NCBI GenBank assembly: GCA_037367405.1 | Contig: JAZKJV010006933.1 | Span: 1-64,000 of the forward strand | DNA: 64,000 bases | Reading direction: 5' to 3' | Origin: Ottelia alismoides | Lineage: Eukaryota > Streptophyta > Magnoliopsida > Alismatales > Hydrocharitaceae | Shown: piece after piece, positions 32,722-42,900 of the stretch | Layout: each line of letters begins with the position of its first letter | Numbering within the stretch: position 1 is the first letter of the stretch | Made by a program: the position numbers and the translations under genes | The notes under the pieces: generated by a model | The model's input: the letters and a program-made list of their open reading frames with translations, nothing else | What the model was told of the DNA's origin: nothing | The model's database searches: none

Positions 32722-33017
32722 TACGTCGACATCAATGTATTAGAGTGAAGAAAATAATTCAAACAATCATTTAAGCTCCAACATGCAGCCAAAACCCTAA
32801 ACCCATGACATATCATACCTTCCTTGAGGTGGGGAAGGAGAGGAATAGCGGAAATGAGGCCAACGGATGTTGGCGAGATGGCTGTAGAGCGGAGGGCGGC
32901 GGGAGGCGGAGGCGAAGCGGGCTTGGCGGAGGCAGGAGGTGCTTGGCGGAGGAAGGAGAGGGTTCTGAACGCGTGGGCTTGCGTTCTGGCCGCGCGCTGG
33001 GGTTTATGCCCGAACAA

Positions 33018-33151
33018 AGCCGCCTCATAAGAGGCAGCTTTCACTAAAGCCGCCTCTTGAAGAGGCGGCTCTGTCTTAACCAAAGCCGCCTCTTCAAGAG
33101 GCGGCTTACCTACGGTACATAATAAAAACAATTTTCTCGACCGTATACAGT
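33018..33151. repeat. MULE-PMD right terminal inverted repeat with three palindromes
   Basis: Palindromes at 33018-33039, 33048-33070 and 33084-33106, then TTACCTACGGTACATAATAA to CTCGACCGTATACAGT. This is the inverse of the left end. Confidence 0.88.
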
Positions 33152-33965
33152 CAATATAGTTTTCAACTTGCCTCCTATACGAATTTTTCTATGTGGTTGT
33201 GTCATTGCTGCAATAAACAAGTTTGCTGCAGCTGGGGCTGTTATCAATCGCGGTAGTAACTAGTATCTTATAATATTATAGGCTAATTAGAGTCGTAATA
33301 CCTATGGCTGCTGCTGCTACTGGTTTGCATATCGTTGCATATTTTTATTCCTATTTAAGCATATTCTTATTCCTATTCGAGGTCTTGAAAGATCCCATAT
33401 CTTTTGGTTTATTTAAAACAAACTTCATTTGTTTAGGAAAAAAACAAAGAACAGTAAATGCTGAACTTGAATGTTCAGTGATCATTACTTGATTCATGGC
33501 TGCTATTTCTCTACAAGGTTATTAGGATGTTGAAGCATAGATCTAAAATCCTAGCTTAATGTAGAAATAAAACAGCTTAAACAAGAATATATCCATATGT
33601 CATGAAAGCCTATGTTTATTAAAGCCACTCTTGTATCTCGACATCCGTTGGATTGAGTTGAGATCAAATGCCTTGGATCCGCAGACCCCCCCCCCCCCCC
33701 CCACATCGGCTTTTTTGGGCCATTGCAGATTTCTCTAGGTGCAGCATTTTAACTAGCGGGGTCTTTGCATTCCTTAAGATACTCACACTGTCCACAACTG
33801 AAATCTTTCATTAAATTTGTTGAACAAGAGGATAACACTCGACTGGAAAGTTTGTTGTTGGCATTGGCTTTATTTTCCACATATTTTTTTTGGAATCAGT
33901 AGCTCAACGCTAGTGGCACTTCCGCAGCAGAACTATGGTCCTTCGAATAAGACCTATTTTGTCTG

Positions 33966-34034
<69 letters not shown>

Positions 34035-34290
34035 AGGGAGAGAGAGGGGGGGGGAGGAAAGGGAGCGTACTTCATGAAGTAGGTAACCTTATCTATCCAT
34101 TTTTGACATTTTTTTTGAAGAATACCTCCATGCACGCGCGCACGCACACACTCACAATAATATATCCCTCTAATATGTCATTCAAATTTCGTCAGAAATA
34201 GAGACTCCTACACAAACACACATGCACGCGCGCACGCACACACTCACACACAGACAAACAAACATATATATATATATATAATATACCCTT
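33152..34290. other. Intron sequence with homopolymer and microsatellites
   Basis: No gene is recognised. It has a run of about 17 C near 33687-33703, a TA tract joined to an AG tract (about 33969-34040), CA/CG-rich short repeats (34130-34260), and a second TA tract (34264-34280) ending next to the ABCC exon fragment. Confidence 0.6.
33969..34049. repeat. Compound (TA)n(GA)n microsatellite
   Basis: ATATAT repeats to about 34000 pass directly into AGAGAG repeats with GGGAGA variants to about 34049. Frames with poly-Ser/Leu or Ile/Tyr runs across it are artefacts. Confidence 0.9.
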
Positions 34291-34293
34291 CAG

Positions 34294-34566
34294 GTGAGAT
34301 CATGAATTATGTCACTGTAGATGCTTATAGGATTGAAGAATTTCCCTTCTACTTGCATCAGACATGGACGACAGTCCTCCGGTTGTGCATTGTTTTGCTA
34401 ATTCTCTACAATGTCCTGGAACTCGTTACATTTGTCTCGCTTGCTATGATAGTGCTAACTGTTGTATGCAACACACCACTGACCAAACTTCAGCACAAGT
34501 TTCAGATCAAACTTATGGAAGCACAAGACGGGAGGCTAAAAGCGGCGGTGGAAGCTCTAGTAAACA
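34294..34566 (+). pseudogene. ABCC-type ABC transporter exon fragment
   Basis: After an ACCCTTCAG acceptor the plus strand reads GEIMNYVTVDAYRIEEFPFY, LHQTWTTVLRLCIVLLILYN and, further on, NTPLTKLQHKFQIKLMEAQD then GRLKAAVEALVN. This is the first transmembrane domain of plant ABCC (multidrug-resistance-associated) transporters, close to the ABCC10 group. About 91 residues align, with hydrophobic membrane segments still evident; the match stops near 34566, before the expected LKLYAWE block. No other exon is nearby, so it is probably a captured or relocated fragment. The microsatellite next to the acceptor suggests rearrangement. Confidence 0.75.
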
Positions 34567-34639
34567 ACGATTTGTTGTGTCCCTGCAAAGGGTGCAGAAT
34601 GGTCTTCATTTTGCTGAAATTCTCTGATGAACTTTAAGA

Positions 34640-35679
34640 AAGCTCCTGCACACAAGCCGATTGGATTCATATATTCCCCTTTCATATCTCCTTATTTTAT
34701 GATGAATCCGAGGCCTTATTCTCATATACTGCACATTCACATCCGTGGACTTCCAATGGCACAAATATGATATGAGTGGGAGAGGTTTCTTATATTCTTG
34801 GGAGCGATTAGTTTCTTTGTTTTCCGTTTCCTATGTAGAAAAACATGGTGAATATCATGTTCTAAAACCAATCGAAGTTTGTAAAGGTTACTAGAATCGA
34901 TTTTAGTCCATGGTGATTATTATCATATGGGTGATATTTCATGGTGATTGGGTAGTGGAGTAGTTATCTCTAATGGAGGGGCATGTACCCTTGGGGCTCC
35001 GAGTAGAAGCATAGATGCTTGCGATCCCAACCACTACTATGTAGTTGCGACAGTGGGAGGACATGTTGCTTGGCATACCGAGGTGCAAATCTAACGGTGT
35101 TCAGCCTCAGTACTTGCGTGCCTTTAGCCCAGTGCTTCTAGAGCGTATCGAGTAGTTATGGTTGGTAGTCTAGTTTTTCGCTTGTTTACTTAGAGTTAAC
35201 ACTCATGTACTAGCTGGTGTAAGTCACATTGGTTTGTAGTCCGAGTGGGAGAACTAAGAAGGAAGTTCTAGGAAATATGGTAAATGAAGTTGGGAATGAA
35301 ATATAAATATGATGTAGATAAGAAGGATTGGGATGGTTGTGGTGATTTCGACTACGGTGCAAATGATCTTGGTAATCAGTGCCTTTACTCGTGCCCTATG
35401 ACACAGTGGACTCTTTCACGTGGGTAGTGGACTTGAGCGGTTCGTGATGATTCGGAGTTAAAAGTTGAATTGGGAATCAGAGCTATAATTTGTTAAGTAA
35501 AGCGAGTGGACGTGTTGGAAACTTAGGATGCATTATACTCCACACATGCCTACGGATACGTCCCAACCCTAAGGTTTTCTTTTTGCCTTAAAGTCATAGT
35601 GTGAGGTCTCATGCGGACCAAGACCACATACTATCTACGAAGGCTGGGTTATTCATAACTAATGAAAATGATTATAATT
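34640..35679. other. Non-coding, with a segment repeated at 50560-50680
   Basis: No coding motif. Positions 35528-35640 match the reverse complement of about 50560-50680 (GGATGCATTATACTCCAC, AACCCTAAGG, AGTGTGAGGTC in order), so both contain part of an undefined repeat, perhaps an LTR of another family. Confidence 0.5.
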
Positions 35680-35825
35680 TGTGGAAAAGAATACTTTGTT
35701 GTTTATTCATACAACCCAAGCGTTCTCTTATATAGAAGAAAAAAACCCTAATGGGTCAATTACATATTATGGACAAAGGAAATAAATAACTGTAAAATAA
35801 TTACATAACATAAAACTCTTCAACA
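35680..35825 (-). repeat. copia-6 3' LTR (146 bp)
   Basis: The plus strand reads TGTGGAAAAG to CTTCAACA, with the shared TTCTCTTATATAG block. The 5' LTR is not present. Confidence 0.85.
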
Positions 35826-36190
35826 CCCCCTTAAGCTGGAGCATAGAGGTCGATCAAGCTCATCTTGGAACAACATCTCTGAAAAGATCCTTTGGCTAGA
35901 GCCTTGGTGAGCACGTCTATCGTCTGCTCACTAGAACTGACATGTGATGTAGAAATGAGATCCTTCTGGATCATATTATGAGTGTAGTGGTAGTCTACCA
36001 CGATATGCTTGGTTCACTCATAGAAGGTTGGATTGTTGTAAATGTATAGTGTGGATTGGTTGTCGCATTAGAGGTGCATAGTAAACGGCACCTCATTTTC
36101 TAGGTCAATCAGAAATGATCTAACCGACATCATCTCTGTGTTGCCTTGTGCCATAGCTCTGTACTCTGATTCAACACTCGATCGGGCGAT

Positions 36191-36206
36191 AACTATCTGT
36201 TTCTTG
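36191..36206. repeat. LINE B target-site duplication, left copy (16 bp)
   Basis: AACTATCTGTTTCTTG is repeated exactly at 46653-46668 after the LINE B poly(A). The length is typical of target-primed reverse transcription. Confidence 0.95.
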
Positions 36207-37861
36207 GATTCGCGGTCGTTTGCTCAAGTAGTGCGCGATGGTGGTGGCGGCTCCTCCGTCAGCGAGCCGGACGGGGGAATCGTTCCCCACCCACCCCCAT
36301 GCTCTTCTGTCGTGGGTACTGGGTCGGGGGTCTTCCCGAAGGCGGTGGTGCACCATCGCGGCGTCGCTCTGGTGGTCGAGGACCACTTACATGCTGGGAG
36401 TGGTCTAGAGGGTGACCAGGCGGGTCGATGCTCTTTGCAGTTGTCGGCGGATGCGAGGTTCAAGGTTGATGACCGCCCGCAGGTTGGTGCTTCTCGGGTC
36501 GACCAGTAGGACATTCGTTCGAAGAGCTTCGCGGTTGTTGGTGTTTTGCAGCGACCTGGACTGGGTCGCGAGGAGAATCGGGCAGGTATATTAAAAATTT
36601 TGGGCGATGACTTTTATGGGGACTTCTTCTTTCTAGACGATTATCGATGCTGTGTTAGAGGGCTATCCCCGGAGCAACGGGAGAACCTTCTTCGCCGGGC
36701 CGATGATTCGCTCGTGAAGTGGCGTCGTCTACGTGTTGCGGACGGGGCGGCCATCGGGTCGGAAGTTTGCGTGGTCGAAGTTCGTGGAGTTCCTTTTCTA
36801 TCGCGCACGGTGCATTGTCTTTCCAAAGTTATTGGCGGCTGGGGTCAGGTGCTAGCTATTCTCGGCGACGGTCTTAATCCGGGATCTGATTGGATGTGTA
36901 CGCGTCTTCTTGTTGAATGCTCCTCGACGTTAAGCAACTCGATGGATGGCAAGGTTCTTTTCGAGAAGCTCTGTCTGGGGCGATGGACTTTCAAGCTCGA
37001 GTTCTCCTTCCCGGCGCCGTCCGATAATTCGCCCTCGCCGGCCCTCCATGGTGACGGTTCCCCTTCCGCTGCGGGCCTGATGGTTCGCCTTCTCCGAGCC
37101 ACGTGTCCACCTGCAGAGATTTTGTCGAAGCAGCGCATCTGCATGGCGCCTTTGCGGGGACTTCGCCTGAAACTCCTCGGGGCACGCGTGCAGGTCGGGG
37201 CGCTCGTCGTCACGTGACTTGGGATCTTACCGAGGACGATTCGACTTCTTCTTCTTCTTCTTCCATTTTGTCGGCCAACCAGGTCCACGTGGACGTCTCG
37301 GGGTTTGGCGTGGCGCTTCCACTTCCATCGTCTGGCTATGATCATCGTGACGGTTGGGCATTGGCGCGGGCGGGGCCCGATGCGGTTTCTCTTTCCGGAT
37401 CCGTTATTTGGACATCCGATTATTAGTGCCCGCAGCCCATCTCCGCGATGCCCTTTTCCTCGGTGCTTATTCTCAAAGATTCTATATCTCCGCCTCTCCT
37501 GCAGTCGGCTGGCTCGTTCCCCTCTGAGAGCCCCTCTATGTCTCACTCTTCGCCGGAGGATGCTGGTATGTCTCCTCCCCTCGCTGTGCAGGGCTCGTCC
37601 TCATCTCTGGTTACTCTGGCAGGTGGCGGTTCTTTGGTTTCCTCCTCTGGCGATATGATCGCTTCTTCTTCTCCCGCTGGTATGGCTTGGAGTGCTTGGA
37701 ATGCTGTGATTGACTCCCCTTTCAGGTTTGGAAATATCTACTCTCGTCGTCGACCCCTTTCCCTCGGGGTTCCATCTATCTCTTCCTGCCAGCTCCTGCG
37801 CGAGGCGGTGGCGGAGGCAGCAGGTCTTCGTCAAATTGGGCGACGAGCTTCTAGTGATTAA
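36207..37861 (+). pseudogene. LINE B ORF1, 5'-truncated and frameshifted
   Basis: It starts DSRSFAQVVRDGGG at the element border. DUF4283-like blocks match LINE A: DDYRCCVRGLSPEQRENLLR and VRGVPFLSRTVHCLSKVIGG (36546-37217). The C-terminus (LREAVAEAAGLRQIGRRASSD, stop at 37859) is a separate open frame from 37448. At least three frame changes lie between (about 36510, 37200, 37430). There is no zinc knuckle, because the 5' end is missing. Function was RNA binding in the LINE particle. Confidence 0.82.
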
Positions 37862-37912
37862 TTGTGTTGGTCTAGTTTTTGTTAGCGCTTTTGGGACTTG
37901 TCTTGGTGTTTA

Positions 37913-39756
37913 ATGAAAGTGCTATCCTGGAATGTTCGTGGGCTTGGTGATCCTGATCGTCGGCGTGCTTTGGGATCTCGATTAGTGGGGTGGGAGTGTG
38001 ACATCGCCTTCCTTCAAGAAACTAAACTCTCGGGGGTGGATGCAACTGTTTGGATGTCCTTCGGGGCGGGAGGCTTGGATGACTGTCGTTCTTTGGACGC
38101 GCTCGGCGCTTCGGGCGGTATCATTTTGGCTTGGCGGTCGTCGAGATTTTCTTTTTCTTCTATTCGTGTTGGCCGACATTCTATTTCTATCGTTTTGGTG
38201 AGGGCGGATTCTAATGCTGCTCTGGCTTTCACTTGTGTTTACGCGCCTTTATGTCATATCGCTCGTCGCGAACTGTGGGAGGATCTCCGATCCGATGCGA
38301 TGGCTTTTGGGGATACTCCTTGGATTATCGGTGGCGATTTCAATGTTACTTTGCATGCGCATGATCGTCCCCGTGGCCGTGGTGGGCTCGATCCGGGGTC
38401 TCGCGATTTTTTGGAGTTCATTCAGGTGTTGGCTCTCGAGGAGCTGGTGGCAAACGACATTATATATACTTGGAGGAATAATTCATCTCGGTCCCCGCTC
38501 GACAGGTTCTTTGCTAGCGGCAGGATGATGGAGCTCTTTCCTCTGTGCTCGGTTTGCTCTCGGCCGCGTTCTTTCTCTGATCATAGCCCCATTCTCTGGG
38601 ATTCTGGTGAATCATTTCGCCCTCGTGGCCACTTCCGCTATGAACGGAGTTGGATGTTGGAACCTAACTTCAAGGACATCGTGCGAAACCATTGGTCTCA
38701 ATCTAATTTTGAAGGCAGTGCTGCTCATCGGTTCCATCAGAAACTTTCCTCCCTTCGTCGTCTTCTGGTGTCTTTTAAATTTAGTACTCGTCAGGCTCGA
38801 TTATTAGCTCGTCACGAGGCGGATGCCACCATTCTTCGCATGGATCGTACAGAGAACGAGCGGGAGTTAACGCCCGCGGAATTGGCCATTCGCGCCTCCG
38901 CGCTGCAGGTCGTCTCTTTGGAGGACAGGAAGAGATCTATTGAGTGGCGTCAGCGTTCGCGCTTACGTTGGATCAAGCATGGGGATGCAAACACCGCCTT
39001 CTTCCATCGGGTCGCCAGTGCTCGAAAACGTGCAAATAATGTCTCTTCTCTCTTGGTCGATGATTCTTTAATTCAGGAGGAGCAGGAGTTGGGCGTGGCC
39101 CTGGCAAATTACTTTAAGAACTTCTTTGATCGTCAGCCTATTCGGTCGTGGCGGTGGACGGGGCGTGGGGCCTCCACCCTTGCGCCCTCGGAGGCGGCAA
39201 CGATTTCTCGGCCACTATCGTTGGAGGAGCTCAAAGGTGCGGCCTGGGACCTTAATGTCGATGCTGCCCCTGGGCCTGCTGGATTCCCTATTTCTTTCTA
39301 TCGTGATTTTTGGGATGTGCTTGCAAATGACATCTTGGACGTTGCCCTCGATTTTTGCGAAGGAAATAGGGGCTTCAACATTATTAACAAGGCAAATATT
39401 GTTCTTATTCCCAAGACCCCTTCGGCCAACCGTATTGAGGATTTCCGACCTATTTCTATTTCGAATGGCATCTACTTAATCATTGCTAAGGCTCTCGCTC
39501 GCCAGCTTGCGCCACTCCTCGTATCGCTCATCTCGCCTTCTCAAGCTGCCTTCGTTCAAGGGAGGCAAATTTCTGAATGCTATGCGGTCACCTCCGAGAT
39601 TGTCGATGTTTGGCACCGCAATGCGACGAAGGGGCTGCTGTGGAAAATTGACTTCGCTAAGGCATATGATTCTCTGGATTGGCGCTTCTTATGGTCGGTT
39701 TTAAAGCGGCGGGGATTTCCCCCGCTTTGGATTTCTTGGATTCGGCGGTGTGTAAC
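37913..39756 (+). pseudogene. LINE B ORF2, 5' part: endonuclease and start of RT
   Basis: The ATG at 37913 (MKVLSWNVRGLGDP) is the expected L1 ORF2 start; a longer frame exists, but family alignment favours this ATG. Endonuclease motifs: QETKLSG, IIGGDFNVTL, DRFFASG, SDHSPIL (to about 38590). RT begins around 39200 with FYRDFWDVL, FRPISISNGIYLIIAKALA, FVQGRQISE and IDFAKAYDSLDWRFL. The frame is open for 614 codons and is then cut by copia-3 at 39757. It resumes in the same frame at 44797. Confidence 0.93.
39752..39756. repeat. copia-3 target-site duplication, left copy
   Basis: GTAAC, repeated exactly at 44792-44796. Confidence 0.96.
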
Positions 39757-39902
39757 TGTTGGAAAACGTGAATGAGTTGTTTATTCCATAGCCCTAGGCT
39801 CTCTTATATAGGGGAGTAGCCTATGGGTAAATTACATAGAGAGGATAACAAGAGAAATAAAAAAAATAGCAAAGAGGTACAATAACTCAACGTGCGTCAA
39901 CA
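39757..39902 (-). repeat. copia-3 3' LTR (146 bp)
   Basis: Plus strand TGTTGGAAAACG to GTGCGTCAACA. By eye it is identical to 44646-44791. It contains CTCTCTTATATAGGGG, a TATATAA box on the coding strand. Confidence 0.96.
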
Positions 39903-39915
39903 CTCCCCCTCAAGA
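39903..39915 (-). promoter_or_regulatory. copia-3 polypurine tract
   Basis: On the minus strand TCTTGAGGGGGAG ends immediately before the 3' LTR. It is the RNase H-resistant primer for plus-strand DNA synthesis. The gag-pol stop codon overlaps its start. Confidence 0.9.
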
Positions 39916-42900
39916 TGGAGCATAGATGTCAATCATGCTCAGCTTGGAAGCACACTTCTGAAATGGGCCACGTAATAATGCCTTGGTAAAAATGTCTGCC
40001 GTCTGGTTCTCTGAAGTAACGTGGGATGTGGTAATAAATCCTTTCTGGATCATATCACGTATGAAGTGACAATCCACTTCAATATGCTTGGTCCGCTCAT
40101 GGAATGCAGGATTATTAGCAATGAACAAAGCAGCCATATTATCACACTCCAAGTTCATAGGAAGTGGTATATCTAAGCATAGATCTGTCAGCACTGCTTT
40201 CACCCACATCATCTCTGTAGTAGCCTGGGCCATAGCCCTATATTCGGATTCAGCACTGGATCTAGCTACCACAGTTTGCTTCTTGCTCCTCCATGAGACT
40301 AGGGCATCTCCGACATAGACAGCGTACCCTGAGGTGGACTTTCTATCCTTAGGACATCCTGCATAGTCTGCATCTGCGCATGCATAGACAGAAATCCCCT
40401 TTCCTTTCTTAAACAGCATACCTTTACCTGGAGAAGATTTGAGGTATCTAAGTATCATGTGTATTGCATCCATATGCACCTGACGTGGCTGCTCCATGAA
40501 CTGGCTCACACGGCTCACTGCAAATAATATATCTGGCCTAGTGATGGTAACATATAGCAGTTTGCCTACCAGTTCTCTGTATCTTCTCCTGTTAACCTCC
40601 TCTGTGTCATCATCATACATCTTCATGCTAGGATCCATAGGTGTCGTAGCAGGTCGACACCCTAGCATACCTGTCTCACTTAGTAGATCTGTGACATACT
40701 TCCTCTGTGACATGACTAGTCCATACGGATTTCTAGCAAACTCCAGCCCCAGAAAATATCTAAGGACTCCCAGGTCCTTGATGACAAACTCGGTTCCTAG
40801 CCTTTCCTTTGCCTGCTTAATGCCCTGGTCATCATCACCTGTAATCAAGATATCGTCAACATAAACCATGATTACAACAGTACCTCTTGCCGTTTTCTGT
40901 ACAAACAAGGAATGATCAGCATTTGAACGTTTGTATCCTTGTTTCTCAAAGAGGTCTGACAGCTTCTGGAACCACGCTCTGGGGCTCTGCTTAAGGCCAT
41001 AGATAGCCTTATGTAATCGGCAAACCTTGGGACACTCCCCCTCAACAGCAAAACCTGGTGGCTGTTGCATGTAGACCTCCTCCTGCAAATCGCCATACAG
41101 AAAGGCATTCTTCACATCCAGTTGATATAGGGGCCAGTCTTTAGTGACTGCAACAGATAAGAGGATCCGTAGAGTGGAATGACGAGCCACCGGGGAGAAC
41201 GTGTCAAGGTAATCTACCCCATATGTCTGTGTGAATCCCCTTGCAACTAGGCGTGCCTTGTACCTGTCAATGGAGCCATCTGCATTATGTTTCACTGTAA
41301 ACACCCACTTGCAACTCACCGGGTTGACATCTGGAGGTATAGTAACCAAGCTCCATGTTCCTCTGGACTGAAGTGCCGCCATCTCTTCCTCCATTGCTAG
41401 CCTCCATCGAGAATCCTGCAAGGCTTCATGGTGATTCCTTGGAATATCTGTAGCTGAAAGTGTCAACGCAAACGTCTTGAAAGGTCCAGATAGCCTCTCA
41501 AACGACACCACTGCTGAAACTGGATACTGGACACAGCTTCTCTTTGACTTGCGTAGAGCGATTGGAACATTTAGGTCCTCTGTGGTATCAGCATGCTCCT
41601 GTGATACATCCTGCTGAGTAATGTCGTCAGATTCATCAACATTAATATTTTCATTACATACCATAGGCGAGCTAGTTGACTGGTCAAGACCATGAGCTTG
41701 ATTCGGCCTTCGGGTGTAATGAAATGGTAATGGAGGTACTATTGATGGCATTGGTGGTGGTGGTGATGGTGGTGGTGTTGATGATGGTGGTGATGGTGGT
41801 TGAGATGTTGGTGGTGCCATGAACACAGTATCAGGGGATATAGATTGTGGCTGCATGTTCCCAGATTCTGAGAAGTACATGGTGGATTCAAAGAATGTAA
41901 CATCTGCGCTGATCACATACCGCCGACGCAGAGGGTCAAAACACTTGTACCCCTTTTGAGTTCTGGAGTACCCCACAAAGACACACTTGACAGCCCTAGG
42001 AGAGAGCTTGTCAGAACCGGGCGACAACTGATGGACAAATGCGACTGACCCAAACACACGAGGGGTAAGAGTGAACAGATCCTTGTTAGGATAAACAAGT
42101 GAGAAGGGGATCTGTTCATTCAAGACGGACGAGGGCATACGGTTTATAAGATAACATGCAGTAAGGACTGCATCACCCCAGTAGGAATACGGAGCATGAC
42201 TCTGAATGAGAAGAGACCTTGTGACATCAAGAAGGTGACGGTGTTTTCTTTCTGCAACCCCATTCTGTTGGGACGTATGGGCACAGGATGTTTGGTGAAC
42301 AATTCCCTTAGAAGAGTAGTAGTTGGCTAGATTATTGGTGCACAATTCTAAGGCATTGTCACTTCTCAAAAATTTGACAGTTGTGGAAAAGACATTCTGA
42401 ATCTCATTTAGAAATTGAATAATAATATTTCCAGCTTCAGACTTATTTTTCATTAAAAATACCCATGATGCTCTAGAGAAGTCATCCACAAAAACAATAT
42501 AATACCTGTGTCCCTGAAGATCGGGAACACGACTTGGACCCCAGACATCAACATGAAACAACTCAAATTTGGAGTTACTACTCCGACCTTGACCACTGGG
42601 AAACGATGACCTGTGATGTTTTCCCAACTGACACGCCTCACACTGGATAGGTGTGTGAGAAAGACTGTAAGGTAAGATACGACACAACTTCTGAAGCGGG
42701 AGGTGACCAAGACGCAGATGCCACAGGAGAGGAGATATTTGTCCAGAGGGAGAAGAGGTGATTCCAGCAAATGGGGTCTGGTTCAGACGATAGAGGCCTC
42801 CTTGCTCATAGCCATGACCAATCACGTTGCCCGTACGGATGTCCTGAAAAATCAAAGAAGATGAATCAAAAATAGCTCGACATTGGAGATCCTTCGTAAT

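Larger units (their letters stand above)
28016..33151 (-). mobile_element. MULE-PMD: Mutator-like element with transposase and plant mobile domain gene
   Basis: A 5.1-kb element with long terminal inverted repeats that start ACTGTATACGGTCGAGA and share TTATTATGTACCGTAGGTAAG. The inner TIR parts are tandem palindromes. On the minus strand it encodes an N-terminal PB1-like region, mudrA-type transposase, SWIM and knuckle remnants, and then a separate PMD gene. No clear 9-11-bp target duplication was found, partly because the outermost bases (GTATAC) are themselves palindromic. The coding regions carry in-frame stops. It lies in the 30-kb intron, antisense to the host gene. Confidence 0.85.
35680..36206 (-). 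mobile_element. copia-6, left part (3' LTR and RNase H end)
   Basis: The minus-strand 3' LTR (35680-35825), polypurine tract (minus CTTAAGGGGG) and end of RNase H run to 36206, where LINE B begins. The element resumes at 46653. The 16 bp at 36191-36206 is the LINE B target duplication and is itself RNase H sequence (the Lys-Lys-Gln block). Confidence 0.9.

Noticed and set aside
32721..33131. A minus-strand open frame covering the right MULE end
   Set aside because: It crosses the palindromic TIR and a GC-rich promoter-side stretch; the repeated EEAAL/KTEPP residues are translated palindromes. The transposase starts inside 32721.
33687..33703. Run of about 17 C as a regulatory feature
   Set aside because: Long homopolymers are prone to slippage and sequencing error; no motif or conservation supports a role.
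33896..34147. A frame with Leu-Ser and Tyr-Ile repeats
   Set aside because: It is a translation of the TA/GA microsatellite.
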